Below are positions 40,253 through 49,430 of a stretch of 64,000 bases of DNA, one piece after another. The translations under genes and the position numbers were made by a program. The notes under the pieces were generated by a model, which saw only the letters and a list, made by a program, of their open reading frames with translations, ran no database searches and was not told the DNA's origin. Source of the stretch: an uncultured Acidimicrobiales bacterium. Its GTDB lineage: Bacteria > Actinomycetota > Acidimicrobiia > Acidimicrobiales > Aldehydirespiratoraceae. Location: the NCBI GenBank assembly GCA_958296055.1, contig CATQHS010000001.1:1-64000 (forward strand). The letters run 5' to 3'. Numbering within the stretch: the stretch's first letter is position 1; every line of letters begins with the position of its first letter.

Positions 40253-41412
40253 GGGCTCGGTACGGGGCGGCCGTCTCCGCTCACCCGGCGCCGGCCGAGG
40301 CGGCCGGCGCGGTCATCGGCGAGGTGATCGAGCAGGCGGGCCTGCAGCCGTCGGTGGCGGTGCTGTTCGTGTCGGGCGGCCATGTCGCCGCCTTCGACGA
40401 CATAGCCTCCGCCGTCCGCCGGGCGCTGGAACCCGAAGTGATGGCCGGGGCCAGCGCAGTGAGCGTCATCGGGGGCCCGACCGAGGTGGAGGACACCGCC
40501 GCGGTGTCGCTGTGGGCCGCCGACCTGGAAGGGGTCGGGCCGGTCCTTCCCGTTCGCCTGGAGGCGGTGACCACCCCCGACGGCGCCGAGTTGGTGGGCA
40601 TGCCCGCCGAGGCCTCCGATTCTGACCGCACCCTGGTCCTGATGGCCGACCCCTACACGTTCCCGGCCGACGAGCTGCTGGACCACGCCGCCGAGCGGTA
40701 TCCCACCCTGCGCGTCGTCGGCGGTCTGGCCTCGGCCGGCGGGCCGGGTTGGAACCGGCTGGCCTTCGACGACGCCGTCTGCGCCGACGGCGCCGTAGGG
40801 GTGCTGTTGCCCGCGGGCGTGGGCGGCCGCTTCGTGGTGTCTCAGGGGTGCCGGCCGGTGGGCGCCCCCTACATCGTCACCGCCTCGGAGGGCAACGTGG
40901 TCGGCGAGCTGGGCGGCCGCCCGGCCCTGACCAGGCTGGCCGACCTGGTGAGAGCGGCCGATCCCGGCGAGAGGGAGCTGCTGAGCCGGGGCCTGCACAT
41001 AGGCATGGTGATCGACGAGCACAAGGCCTCTTTCGGGCCCAACGACTTCCTCATCCGCGGCGTCCTGGGCGCCGATCGGTCCACCGGCGCGGTGGCCATC
41101 GGCGCGACGGCACCGGTGGGGTCCACGCTGCAGTACCACGTGCGCGACCGCGACACCGCCGACGCCGATCTGCGGGCCATGCTGGCCGGCGCGGCCGGCG
41201 GCGCCGGCGCCCTGGTGTTCACCTGCAACGGCCGGGGGACGAATCTGTTCGGCGAGCCCCACCACGACGCCGCCCTGGTACACGAGGCCACCGGCGGCGG
41301 GGCCGTGGCCGGGATGTTCTGCGCGGGCGAGATGGGCCCGGTAGCCGGTCGCAACCACCTCCACGGGTTCACCGCCTCGGTTCTGCTGTTCGACTCGGGG
41401 GAGGATCGTTGA
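40249..41412 (+). CDS. FIST-domain sensory protein
   Basis: 387 residues. FIST-N (about 10-215) with VLFVSGGHVAAFDDIASAVRRALEPEVMAGASAVSVIGG and LRVVGGLASAGGPGWNRLAFDD, then FIST-C with VSQGCRPVGAPYIVTASEGNVVGELGGRPAL and ALVFTCNGRGTNLFGEPHHDAALV...GMFCAGEMGPVAGRNHLHGFTASVLLF. FIST domains bind small ligands, perhaps amino acids, in signalling proteins. No output domain is attached. GTG 40249 overlaps the previous stop; its TGA overlaps the transketolase TTG. Confidence 0.88.
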   Translation: MRARYGAAVSAHPAPAEAAGAVIGEVIEQAGLQPSVAVLFVSGGHVAAFDDIASAVRRALEPEVMAGASAVSVIGGPTEVEDTAAVSLWAADLEGVGPVLPVRLEAVTTPDGAELVGMPAEASDSDRTLVLMADPYTFPADELLDHAAERYPTLRVVGGLASAGGPGWNRLAFDDAVCADGAVGVLLPAGVGGRFVVSQGCRPVGAPYIVTASEGNVVGELGGRPALTRLADLVRAADPGERELLSRGLHIGMVIDEHKASFGPNDFLIRGVLGADRSTGAVAIGATAPVGSTLQYHVRDRDTADADLRAMLAGAAGGAGALVFTCNGRGTNLFGEPHHDAALVHEATGGGAVAGMFCAGEMGPVAGRNHLHGFTASVLLFDSGEDR

Positions 41413-43436
41413 CCGGCTCCGGGGCCGACCTCGGGCCCCGGGGGGTCAGCGTGATCCGGGGGCTGGCCATGGACGCCCCTCACGCGGCCCGCTCCGGCCA
41501 TCAGGGGACGGCCATGGCCTTGGCCCCCCTGGCCCACGTCTTGTGGACCCGGGTCATGCGCTACGACTCGCAGCGCCCGGCCTGGCCCGACCGGGACCGC
41601 TTCGTGCTGTCGGCCGGGCACGCCTCCATCCTCCAATACGCCATGCTGCACCTCACCGGGTACGGCCTGGGGATCGACGACCTCAAGGCCTTCCGCCAGT
41701 GGGGCTCGATCACCCCGGGCCATCCCGAGGCGGGCTGCACCCCCGGGGTCGAGGTCACCAGCGGGCCCCTGGGCCAGGGCATCGCCAACGGGGTGGGGAT
41801 GGCCATCGCCGAGGCCCAGATGCGAGCCCGCTTCGGGGCTGAGATTTGCGACCACCGGGTCTTCGTGATCGCCTCCGACGGCGACCTGTGCGAGGGGGTG
41901 GGCCACGAGGCGGCCTCGTTGGCCGGGCACCTGCGCCTGGGCCGCCTAGTCGTCTTCTACGACGACAATCAGATCACCATCGACGGGTCGACCGACCTAG
42001 CCCTGTCCGACGACGCCCCGGCCCGCTTCCGGGCCTATGGCTGGCACGTGGAGGACCCGGGCCCCGACCCCGACGACCTCGACGCCATCGAGGCCGCGGC
42101 CCGCCGGGCCGTCGAGGAAGCCGAACGGCCATCGCTGGTGCCGATCCGCTCGGTGATCGCCGCGCCCGCCCCGGCCTCGGCGGGGACCCCGGCCGCCCAC
42201 GGCTATGCCCTGTTCGACGAGGAGATCGCAGCCACCAAGGCCCTCATGGGGCTCCCCGCCGACGAGACCTTCCACGTGCCCGGCGCCGTGGCCGAGATGT
42301 ACCGGGCGGCCGGGGCCAGAGGCCGCCCCGCCCGCCGAGCCTGGGAGGCCCGGATGGACGCCTTCGACGGAGACCGGGCCGCCTTGGACGCCTGCCTGGC
42401 CGGCGCCGGCCTCGACGGCTGGGCCGAGAAGCTGCCGAGCTGGCCGCCGGGCCGGCAGGTGGCCACCCGCCAGGCCTCCAGCGCCGCCCTGGCCGCGCTG
42501 GCCGAGGCGGTGCCCGGGCTCACCGGCGGCGGGGCCGACCTGACCGGCAACACCGGCACCGCCATCTCCGGGGCCGAGGCGTTCACCGCCTCCGAGCGCC
42601 GGGGCCGCCAGATCTACTTCGGGGTGCGGGAGCACGCCATGGGGGCCGTGGCCAACGGCATGGCCCTGCACGGCGGCGCCATCCCGGTGGTGGGCACCTT
42701 CCTGGTCTTCTCCGACTACATGCGGCCCGCGGTGCGGCTGGCCGCGTTGGCTGAGGCCAAGGTGATCTTCGTGTGGAGCCACGACTCAGTGGGGGTGGGC
42801 GAGGACGGTCCCACCCATCAGCCGATAGAGCATCTGGCCTCGCTGCGGGCCATTCCGGGCCTGCGGGTGATCCGACCCGCCGACGCCAACGAGACGACCG
42901 GCGCCTGGCGGGTGGCATTGGAGCGGAACGGCCCCACCGCGCTGATCCTCACCCGCCAGAAGGTGCCGGTGCTCGAAGGCACCAGCGCCGAGTCGGTGGC
43001 GGCCGGGGGCTACGTGCTGCGGGACCCGGCCGGGGCCCGGATCACGCTGGTCGGCACCGGCAGCGAGGTCGAGGTGTGCTGCGCCGCCGCCGCTGAACTG
43101 GCCGCTGATTCGGTGGCGGCCCGGGTGGTCTCGCTGCCGTCGTGGGAGCTGTTCGCCGAGCAGCCTGCCGCCCGTCGGGCCGAGGTGCTGGGGGCCGGGC
43201 TGCCGGCGCTGGCGGTGGAGGCGGGCTCGACCATGGGCTGGCGCCGCTGGGTGGACGACGCGGTGGGCATCGACCGGTTCGGGGCCTCGGCGCCGGGGGC
43301 TACCGTCATGGAGAGGCTCGGCATCTCGGCGGCCAACGTGGCGGCCCGGGCCCGGGCCCTGGTGGCGGGCGGGCCCGAGAGCGGCGCCTCGCTTCTGGAG
43401 GGCGATGTGGAGGGCGGCCATGACCCGGTTGCATGA
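41409..43436 (+). CDS. tkt: Transketolase
   Basis: 675 residues. Transfers two-carbon units in the non-oxidative pentose phosphate pathway with thiamine diphosphate. N-terminal [48 protein letters not shown] motif [35 protein letters not shown], then [45 protein letters not shown] and LTRQKVPVL in the middle and C-terminal domains. TTG 41409 overlaps the FIST stop (TTGA) and gives the normal length. The 3' end overlaps the transaldolase start by 17 bp. Confidence 0.95.
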   Translation: MTGSGADLGPRGVSVIRGLAMDAPHAARSGHQGTAMALAPLAHVLWTRVMRYDSQRPAWPDRDRFVLSAGHASILQYAMLHLTGYGLGIDDLKAFRQWGSITPGHPEAGCTPGVEVTSGPLGQGIANGVGMAIAEAQMRARFGAEICDHRVFVIASDGDLCEGVGHEAASLAGHLRLGRLVVFYDDNQITIDGSTDLALSDDAPARFRAYGWHVEDPGPDPDDLDAIEAAARRAVEEAERPSLVPIRSVIAAPAPASAGTPAAHGYALFDEEIAATKALMGLPADETFHVPGAVAEMYRAAGARGRPARRAWEARMDAFDGDRAALDACLAGAGLDGWAEKLPSWPPGRQVATRQASSAALAALAEAVPGLTGGGADLTGNTGTAISGAEAFTASERRGRQIYFGVREHAMGAVANGMALHGGAIPVVGTFLVFSDYMRPAVRLAALAEAKVIFVWSHDSVGVGEDGPTHQPIEHLASLRAIPGLRVIRPADANETTGAWRVALERNGPTALILTRQKVPVLEGTSAESVAAGGYVLRDPAGARITLVGTGSEVEVCCAAAAELAADSVAARVVSLPSWELFAEQPAARRAEVLGAGLPALAVEAGSTMGWRRWVDDAVGIDRFGASAPGATVMERLGISAANVAARARALVAGGPESGASLLEGDVEGGHDPVA

Positions 43437-44511
43437 TCTCTTCGAGAGCCAGGGCCAGAGCCCCTGGCTCGACAACATCCGGAGGGGATGGATCACCGGC
43501 GGCGAGCTGGAGAGGTGGGTTCAGCGAGGGGTGAGGGGCCTCACCTCGAACCCCACCATCTTCCGCAAGGCGATAGCGGAATCAGAGGACTACGACCGCC
43601 AGCTCGGCCAGGCCGCGGCCGAAGGGCTCGACGCCACCGCCGCCTACTGGAGGCTGGTCGCCTCCGACATCGTCGCGGCCGCGGAGATCCTGCGGCCGGT
43701 GTATGACGCCTCCGACGGGCGCGACGGCCACGTGTCGGTGGAGATCGATCCCGGCCTGGCCCGGGACTCCGCCGGGACTGAGGCGGCCGCCCGCCGGCTC
43801 GGCGACCGGATCGCCGCGCCCAACCTGTACGTGAAGATCCCGGCCACGGCCGAGGGGCTGGCCCCCATCCGGCGGATGATCGCCGAGAAGCGCAGCGTCA
43901 ACGTGACCCTGATCTTCGGACTCGACCGCTACGCCGAGGTGGCCGAGGCCTACCTGGCCGGGCTGGAGGGCGCCGAGGGCGACCTGGGCTCGGTGTCGAG
44001 CGTGGCCTCCTTCTTCGTGTCCCGGGTCGACACCGAGGTGGACCGGCGCCTGGAGGCCATCGGCGCCGAAGCCGCCCTGGCTCTGAGGGGCAAAGCCGCG
44101 GTGGCCAACGCCAAGCTGGCCTACCAGCGGTTCCGCGAGCTGTTTTCCGGGCCTCGCTGGGAGGCTCTGGCCGCCCGGGGCGCCCGCCCCCAGCGGGTCC
44201 TGTGGGCCAGCACCTCCACCAAGAACCCGGACTACCCCGACACCCTCTACGTCGACGAGCTGATAGGCCCCGACACGGTGAACACCCTGCCCGAGGCCAC
44301 CCTGGAGGCCTTTGAGGACCACGGCGCCGTGGCCCGCACCCTCGACGCCGGGACCGACGAGGCCCGGGCCGTCCTCGACGAACTGGCCGAGGTCGGGGTG
44401 GACTTCGACCAGGTCGCGGCCCAGCTCACCGACGAGGGGGTGGCCGCCTTCGAGAAGAGCTTCGACGAGCTGATCGAGGTGCTGGCCGACCGGGTCGAGA
44501 CTTCGATCTGA
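43420..44511 (+). CDS. tal: Transaldolase
   Basis: 363 residues. Transfers the dihydroxyacetone unit between sugar phosphates via a Schiff base on Lys in NLYVKIPATAEGLAPIRRMI. The N-terminus [27 protein letters not shown] and GLTSNPTIFRKAI are the long-form actinobacterial TalB type, and LWASTSTKNPDYPDTLYVDELIGPDTVNTLPEATLEAF is typical. ATG 43420 has GGAGGG upstream inside the tkt 3' end. Confidence 0.95.
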   Translation: MTRLHDLFESQGQSPWLDNIRRGWITGGELERWVQRGVRGLTSNPTIFRKAIAESEDYDRQLGQAAAEGLDATAAYWRLVASDIVAAAEILRPVYDASDGRDGHVSVEIDPGLARDSAGTEAAARRLGDRIAAPNLYVKIPATAEGLAPIRRMIAEKRSVNVTLIFGLDRYAEVAEAYLAGLEGAEGDLGSVSSVASFFVSRVDTEVDRRLEAIGAEAALALRGKAAVANAKLAYQRFRELFSGPRWEALAARGARPQRVLWASTSTKNPDYPDTLYVDELIGPDTVNTLPEATLEAFEDHGAVARTLDAGTDEARAVLDELAEVGVDFDQVAAQLTDEGVAAFEKSFDELIEVLADRVETSI

Positions 44512-44556
44512 CCGGGGCCAAGCCCGATGCCGGGGATCGATCGGGCCTGACCGCCG

Positions 44557-44757
44557 TCAGGTTTCGGGATCGATCTGGCGGAGGGCGGCGGCGGCCCTCT
44601 CGACCGCCCGGCGGGCTTGGGTGAGCCGCTTTTCGGCGGCCGGGGGCTGGGCGCACCCGTCCTCGACCGACTGGCGCAGGCGGTCCAGGGCCAAGTCGGC
44701 CAGTTCCTCGCCGATGGCCTCCAGCCGCTCCCGGATCTGGTCGTGCTCCCCGGCCAC
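44557..44757 (-). CDS. Small helical hypothetical protein
   Basis: 66 residues, almost entirely helical and charged (HDQIRERLEAIGEELADLALDRLRQSVEDG and RLTQARRAVERAAAALRQID). No membrane segment. Probably a coiled-coil or protein-binding small protein; not recognised. GTG 44757 has TAGCGT 6 bases upstream, overlapping the -10 of the divergent ClC gene. Tail-to-tail with tal, 45 bp away. Confidence 0.6.
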   Translation of the reverse strand: MAGEHDQIRERLEAIGEELADLALDRLRQSVEDGCAQPPAAEKRLTQARRAVERAAAALRQIDPET

Positions 44758-44762
44758 GCCGG

Positions 44763-44769
44763 TACGCTA
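44763..44769. promoter_or_regulatory. Bidirectional -10 element (TACGCTA)
   Basis: TACGCTA gives TACGCT on the plus strand, 9 bases before GTG 44778 (clc), and TAGCGT on the minus strand, 6 bases before GTG 44757. Both genes seem to share a symmetrical -10. Confidence 0.65.
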
Positions 44770-44777
44770 ACCGCGCC

Positions 44778-46517
44778 GTGAAGTTCAGCCATGGCCCGCC
44801 TGACTTGGTGCGCCGACTCGTTCGCAGGCCCGTCCGCAACCTCACCCGGTCGCGCAATCCCCGGCTGCTGACCGCCTCGGCCGTCACCGGGGCGGGGGTG
44901 GCCGTGGTGGTGGCCGGATTCGAGACCCTGGCCGATCAGATGGTGCTGCGGCGGGTGCTGGGCGCCCCTCTGGCCGTGCTGGTGCTGGCCCCGGTGGCCG
45001 GCGTCATCGCCGCCCGGTTCATCCTGCGGCTCGGCGGCCGGGGAACGTCGGGCTCCACCTCCGACGAGTACATCCGGGCCTTCCACGAGCGCCAGCCCCG
45101 CATCCCCATCCGGGAGCTGCCGGCCAAGCTCCTGGCCGGGGTGGCCACCATCGGGGGCGGCGGGGCGCTCGGGCTGGAAGGCCCGTCGATCTACGCCGGA
45201 TCGTCGCTGGGCCTGTTCCTGCACGGGCGCCTGGGAAGCTTCTTCCGCCGGGATGAGGCCCGCATCCTGCTCACCGCCGGGGCCGCGGCCGGAGTGGCCG
45301 CCGTCTTCAAGGCGCCGGCCACCGGCGTGATCTTCGCCCTGGAGGCCCCCTACCGCGACGACGTGGCCCGCCGGGCCCTGCTGCCGTCGCTGATCGCCTC
45401 GGCGGCGAGCTACGCCACCTTGGTGGCCATCCTGGGCAGCACCCCGGTGGTTCCCTTCCCGGGCGAGGGCGGGGTCTTGGTCGGCGAGGGGGGCTTGATG
45501 TCGGTCCTCGAAGTTCAGATCGGGGACCTGTTCGGAGCGCTGGTGCTGGGCGTGGCGGCCGGCCTCGGCGGCCGGGGGTTCGCCTGGCTGGTGCGCCGGG
45601 CCAAGACGACGACGGCCGGGGTGTCGTGGCCCCGGCGGATCGTAGCGGCCGCCGCGGTCATGGCCGGGCTGGCGGTGGCCTCGGAGGCCGTGTTCGGCGA
45701 GGCGCTCACGCTCGGCCCCGGCGTAGAGGCCATGGCCTGGGTAGTCGAGAACCAGGGTCTGGGCCTCATCGCCCTGCTGTTCGGGATGCGGATCGCGGCC
45801 ACCCTGGCCACCCTGGTGGGGGGCGGGGTCGGCGGGCTGTTCATCCCGCTGGCCACCCTGGGGTTCGTGGTCGGGCAGTTCGTGGGCGAGGTCCTGGGCC
45901 AAGACCTGACCGGCCTCTACCCCACCCTGGGCCTGGCCGCTTTCCTGGGCGCCGGATACCGGGTCCCGATCGCCGCGGTGATGTTCGTGGCCGAATCCAC
46001 CGGCGGCATCGGGGCCTTCATCGTCCCGGCGCTGGTGGCCGCGGCGGTCAGCCAGGTGGTGGCCGGATCATCGTCGGTGGCCGAGTACCAGCGGTCCGAG
46101 AGGCTGGGCCACCTCGAGCACCGGTTCACCATGCCGCTGAGCTCGGTCCTGAACACCGACGTGCTGACCGTCCCCCCCGACGCCACCGTTTCAGAGTTCG
46201 TGTACATGCACGTGCTGGGCCGGCGGGAGCGGATCGTGCCGGTGGTGTCGGGAAGCCGCTACCTGGGGCTGGTGCAGCTCTCCGCCCTGTCGTCGGTCGA
46301 CCGGGACGACTGGGAAGCCACGACGGTGGACTCGCTGATGGAGACAAACGTGCCCACCGCCCGCCCGTCGTGGACGATACGCGATGCGGTGGTGGCCATG
46401 GACAGCGCCGGCATCGGCATGCTGGCCGTGACCGACGACGACGCCGGCTTCGTGGGAGTCGTCACCGAGGACGACGTAGTGAAGCTGGGCGAGATCCTCG
46501 AGGAGACCGAGGGCTAG
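44778..46517 (+). CDS. ClC-family chloride channel/transporter with CBS domains
   Basis: 579 residues. Family selectivity motifs: GRGTSGSTSDEY (for GSGIP), GGALGLEGPSIYAGSSLGLFL (for GREGP, with the gating Glu in LEGP) and GGGVGGLFIPLATLGFVVG (for GxFxP). About ten membrane segments follow, then a cytosolic pair of CBS domains (from about residue 450: MPLSSVLNTDVLTVPPDATVSEFVYMHVLGRRERIVPVV and LMETNVPTARPSWTIRDAVVAMDSAGIGMLAVTDDDAGFVGVVTEDDVVKL) that may sense adenine nucleotides. The GTG start lies behind the shared -10. The stop overlaps that of the convergent next gene. Confidence 0.92.
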   Translation: MKFSHGPPDLVRRLVRRPVRNLTRSRNPRLLTASAVTGAGVAVVVAGFETLADQMVLRRVLGAPLAVLVLAPVAGVIAARFILRLGGRGTSGSTSDEYIRAFHERQPRIPIRELPAKLLAGVATIGGGGALGLEGPSIYAGSSLGLFLHGRLGSFFRRDEARILLTAGAAAGVAAVFKAPATGVIFALEAPYRDDVARRALLPSLIASAASYATLVAILGSTPVVPFPGEGGVLVGEGGLMSVLEVQIGDLFGALVLGVAAGLGGRGFAWLVRRAKTTTAGVSWPRRIVAAAAVMAGLAVASEAVFGEALTLGPGVEAMAWVVENQGLGLIALLFGMRIAATLATLVGGGVGGLFIPLATLGFVVGQFVGEVLGQDLTGLYPTLGLAAFLGAGYRVPIAAVMFVAESTGGIGAFIVPALVAAAVSQVVAGSSSVAEYQRSERLGHLEHRFTMPLSSVLNTDVLTVPPDATVSEFVYMHVLGRRERIVPVVSGSRYLGLVQLSALSSVDRDDWEATTVDSLMETNVPTARPSWTIRDAVVAMDSAGIGMLAVTDDDAGFVGVVTEDDVVKLGEILEETEG

Positions 46518-46735
46518 ACCTCTCGGCTGCTCTCCTTAGCCTGCTCCTCGTCGTCGGCCGCCTCGGCATCGGAGTCGGGGCCGGGTCGGGCGAACTCCTC
46601 GGCCCAGGCCGCGTGCTCGGGCTTCTCGTAGTCGTCTCGCTCGTCGAACTCCTGGATCAGCCCCTGCAGGTCGTCTCCGTGGGAGCGCTTGAACTTGCGA
46701 GCCTCCTCGTACCGTCGGTGTCGCCCCTTCTTCAC
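46514..46735 (-). CDS. Small charged hypothetical protein
   Basis: 73 residues: basic start VKKGRHRRYEEARKFKRSHGDDLQGLIQEFDERDDYEK, then an acidic tail with many Glu and Asp. Soluble, not recognised. GTG 46735 has GGGAG upstream; TACAAT at 46785-46790, inside the rnd 3' end, is a good -10. Its stop and that of clc share the palindrome CTAG (46514-46517). Confidence 0.6.
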   Translation of the reverse strand: MKKGRHRRYEEARKFKRSHGDDLQGLIQEFDERDDYEKPEHAAWAEEFARPGPDSDAEAADDEEQAKESSREV

Positions 46736-46763
46736 GGCTCCGCTCCCGGTCGGTAGTTGCAGG

Positions 46764-47993
46764 TCAGTCGTCGCCAGACCGGTGATTGTAACCCCGGCGT
46801 CCGGGGCGGCCACCACCGGGAAGGGGATGGTCGACGGGACGGCGGCTGCGCTCCTCGAACACCACCGCCCCGCTCTCGAAAGCCAGCGCCGCGTCCCCCG
46901 CCACCAGCCGGCGGATCGGCGCGCCCACCAGATCGGCCCGCCAGCCCCGGTCGAGGCGGGCGTCGGCGTCGCCTCGCATCAGGGCCTCGATGTCGGACCG
47001 GGTGGCCAGCATGGACGGGTCGATGGCCAGGTCTCGGGCCGTCTGCTGTATCCAGGTCGACACCAGGCCCACCGCCGGCTTCAGGTCTCGGCCGAGCCGG
47101 GGCCGCTTCGGCGCCGGGGGCGGGCGCCAGTCCAGCTCGATCCCCTCGGCCACCGCGGCCAGGATCGGGGCGCCGAGACGGCCGCGGGCCAGGCCGGAGT
47201 CCACCCCCCGCAGCTTGGCCAGCCCCTCGGCGGACCGGGGCGCGGCCTCGGCGATGGTCACCACGGCCATGTCGGACAGCACGAAGCGGACGGGCCGGTT
47301 GGTCTCGGCGGCTCGCCGCTCCCGCCAGGCCGCCAGCGAGCGGGCCACCGACAGGGTCCGGCCCCGAAGCCGGCGGGCTTCCTTGATCCGCTTCCAGGCC
47401 TCCTCGGGGCGGCGGGGCTCGCGGGCCCGCCGCAGCAGCGCCTCGAACTCGTCGGAGGCCCAGGCCCGCCGGCCCCACTGGTCGAGCCGGGCGGCTTGGC
47501 GGTCGGCGATGTCGAGCAGGCAGGCCACGTCGGCGGCCGCGTAGTCGAGCTGGGCCCGGCGCAGAGGCCGTTCCAGCCAGTCGGTGAGCCGCCCCGCCTT
47601 GGGCAGCCCCCGGCCCAGCTCGCGCTCGCACAGCGACGCCAGCGACGGGATGTCCGGGCCCAGGAACCGGGCCGCGATCTGGGTGTCGAAGATACGGCCC
47701 GGCGCGGTCTCGGCGGCCCGGTCGAGCACCTCGAGATCCTGGTCGGCGGCGTGGGCCACCATCACCGCGTCCCCGCCTATCACCCGGGCCAGCGGGCGCG
47801 GGTCGACGGCCAGCGGGTCGATCAGGGCGATCTGACCGTCCCAGGCGATCTGGATCAGCGCCGGGTCGGGCCAGTAGCCCTTCTCCCGGTGGAACTCGGT
47901 GTCGAGTGCGTAGCGGGGTTGGCCCCGAAGGGCGTCGACGACCTCGCCGAGGCCTTCAGCGGTGTCGACGTAGCGGTATGGGGCCGCAGTCAC
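46764..47993 (-). CDS. rnd: Ribonuclease D
   Basis: 409 residues. DEDDy exonuclease motifs: ALDTEFHREKGYWP (DxE), VMVAHAADQDLEVL (motif II), LDYAAADVACLLDI (motif III with catalytic Tyr/Asp). The C-terminus has an HRDC domain (RETNRPVRFVLSDMAVVTIAEAAPRSAEGLAKLRGVD). It trims 3' ends of tRNAs and other RNAs. GTG 47993 overlaps the mobA stop (GTGA), so rnd is the last gene of a DUF3151-mobA-rnd operon. The last about 30 residues are basic. Confidence 0.92.
   Translation of the reverse strand: MTAAPYRYVDTAEGLGEVVDALRGQPRYALDTEFHREKGYWPDPALIQIAWDGQIALIDPLAVDPRPLARVIGGDAVMVAHAADQDLEVLDRAAETAPGRIFDTQIAARFLGPDIPSLASLCERELGRGLPKAGRLTDWLERPLRRAQLDYAAADVACLLDIADRQAARLDQWGRRAWASDEFEALLRRAREPRRPEEAWKRIKEARRLRGRTLSVARSLAAWRERRAAETNRPVRFVLSDMAVVTIAEAAPRSAEGLAKLRGVDSGLARGRLGAPILAAVAEGIELDWRPPPAPKRPRLGRDLKPAVGLVSTWIQQTARDLAIDPSMLATRSDIEALMRGDADARLDRGWRADLVGAPIRRLVAGDAALAFESGAVVFEERSRRPVDHPLPGGGRPGRRGYNHRSGDD
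46785..46790 (-). promoter_or_regulatory. Candidate -10 (TACAAT) of the small charged protein gene
   Basis: TACAAT within the end of rnd; the transcript would have a leader of about 45 bases with a Shine-Dalgarno. Confidence 0.45.
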
Positions 47994-48568
47994 GGGGCCA
48001 AGTCGCCGGGGGTGTCGGCGTCGTGAAAGGCGCCGGGTGGCCAGCCCCGCTCGGGTCCAGGCCAGATCTCCACTTGCAGTTGAGACGCGACCTGGCTGGG
48101 ACCCCGGGCACCGCGGGCGAAAGCCGCCTCCAAGACGGGCAAGCAGGCCGACCGCCAGGCCGCGTGCAGCCACTGCCGCCGCCCGTCGACCACCGGAACC
48201 ACTACGTCGGCCCCGGCCGCCGCGCCCGCCTGGTGGATTACCGGGGCCACGGCATCGGGCGAGGGCCCGGTCAGGTCACAGGCCAGGATCATCACCAGCG
48301 GCGCGTCCAGAGCGGCGAGGGCGGTGATGATCCCCCCCAGCGGCCCCTGGCCGGGGCAGCGGTCGGGAATATGGCTCAACCCGAGCTGGCGAAGCCGGGG
48401 CCCGTCGCCGCCGACGACCACCGCCGGCTCGGCCCCGGCCGTCTCGAGGGCCCCGATGGCCCGGACCACCATGGGGACGCCGGCGACGGCCACGAAGGCC
48501 TTGTCGGCGCCCATGCGCCGGGAGGCGCCGCCGGCCAGAACCGCTCCGGATGCATCCGGGGGCGTCAC
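47990..48568 (-). CDS. mobA: Molybdenum cofactor guanylyltransferase MobA
   Basis: 192 residues. Nucleotidyltransferase with the GTP-binding AVLAGGASRRMGADKAFV, then PDRCPGQGPLGGIITALAAL and VMILACDLTGPSPDAV, where Asp in ACDLT binds Mg. It attaches GMP to molybdopterin. GTG 48568 overlaps the DUF3151 stop. The C-terminal part ending HDADTPGDLAP matches the family's NI/DTPED end. No molybdoenzyme is in the window. Confidence 0.9.
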   Translation of the reverse strand: MTPPDASGAVLAGGASRRMGADKAFVAVAGVPMVVRAIGALETAGAEPAVVVGGDGPRLRQLGLSHIPDRCPGQGPLGGIITALAALDAPLVMILACDLTGPSPDAVAPVIHQAGAAAGADVVVPVVDGRRQWLHAAWRSACLPVLEAAFARGARGPSQVASQLQVEIWPGPERGWPPGAFHDADTPGDLAP

Positions 48569-49023
48569 CCGCCGGCTCGGTCCCGGTCGTCGAAGTCGGG
48601 CGGGGGCCAGGCCGGGTCGAGCTGGCGCAGGAACAGAGCGCACCGCTCGGCCTCGTCCATCTCCCCGATGGCGGCTGCCATTCGCCGCACCCCTTCGAGG
48701 GCCCGGAGGAACCCCCTGTTCGTCGGGTGAGTCCAGCGCACCCAGCCCGAGCCGCGCCAGCCATTGGCCCGCAGCCGGTCCAGCCCCCGGTGGTAGCCGG
48801 TCCGGAAGGCGGCGTAGGCCAGCGCCGGCTCGGCGGTCGCCTGGCCCAGCCGGGCCCAGGCCTCCAAGAACCGGGGCCAGCGCACGCAGACCAGCCCGAT
48901 GGCGGCGATCGGGTCGTCGGACCGCTGGGCCGCGGCCAACGCCTCGCGGGCCTGGGCCGGCTCGGGCTCGAGAACGGTCTCGGGCGGTCCCGCCGGCGTG
49001 AACGAGATGGGGCTGTCAGTCAT
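48565..49023 (-). CDS. DUF3151 family protein
   Basis: 152 residues, actinobacterial protein of unknown function recognised from ETVLEPEPAQAREALAAAQRSDDPIAAIGLVCVRWPRFLEAWARLG and AYAAFRTGYHRGLDRLRANGWRGSGWVRWTHPTNRGFLRALEGVRRMAAAIGE. It may be a TPR-like helical protein. ATG 49023 has TACTCT 8 bases upstream (leaderless). Confidence 0.85.
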   Translation of the reverse strand: MTDSPISFTPAGPPETVLEPEPAQAREALAAAQRSDDPIAAIGLVCVRWPRFLEAWARLGQATAEPALAYAAFRTGYHRGLDRLRANGWRGSGWVRWTHPTNRGFLRALEGVRRMAAAIGEMDEAERCALFLRQLDPAWPPPDFDDRDRAGG

Positions 49024-49031
49024 GGCCCGGG

Positions 49032-49126
49032 AGAGTACCGGCTCGCCCCCAAGCCCAACCGGTCGGCTCGTAGCCGGTCCCCGGCCGGCGGCGGTCCCCG
49101 GCCGGCGCCCGCCGGGCCGGTACGGT
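49032..49126. promoter_or_regulatory. Divergent leaderless promoters, DUF3151 and a small membrane protein
   Basis: Minus strand TACTCT (49032-49037), 8 bases from ATG 49023. Plus strand TACGGT (49121-49126), 7 bases from GTG 49134. Confidence 0.55.
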
Positions 49127-49133
49127 GCGGGCC

Positions 49134-49403
49134 GTGCCCGGGGAATGGGGCGACTGGCTCGACACGGAGAAGCTGCGGTGGCTGCTTTTGGCGCCCATCG
49201 GGCTGGTGGTGGTGGGGCTGTACTTGGTGGTGCGGTTCGTCGGGAAGTTCCTGATGAAAGTGGCGTTGGTGGTGGTATTGGTCGGGCTGGGGGTGTCGGT
49301 GTGGCTGCAGCGAGCCGATCTGGCCGAATGCGCCGAAACCTGCTCGTGCACCCTGTTCGGCCGAGCCGTGCAGATCCCCGCCGACAAAAACCCAAACTGC
49401 TAA
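49134..49403 (+). CDS. Small double-pass membrane protein
   Basis: 89 residues. EWGDWLDTEKLRWLLLAPIGLVVVGLYLVVRFVGKFLMKVALVVVLVGLGVSVWLQ forms two close membrane segments, followed by a short Cys-rich tail (ADLAECAETCSCTLFGRAV...NPNC) with four or five cysteines that may bind metal or form disulfides. Not recognised. GTG 49134 is preferred to 49125 because of the upstream -10 spacing. Confidence 0.6.
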   Translation: MPGEWGDWLDTEKLRWLLLAPIGLVVVGLYLVVRFVGKFLMKVALVVVLVGLGVSVWLQRADLAECAETCSCTLFGRAVQIPADKNPNC

Positions 49404-49430
49404 CCCCCCGCCGGCCGGAGGGCCGCACAA

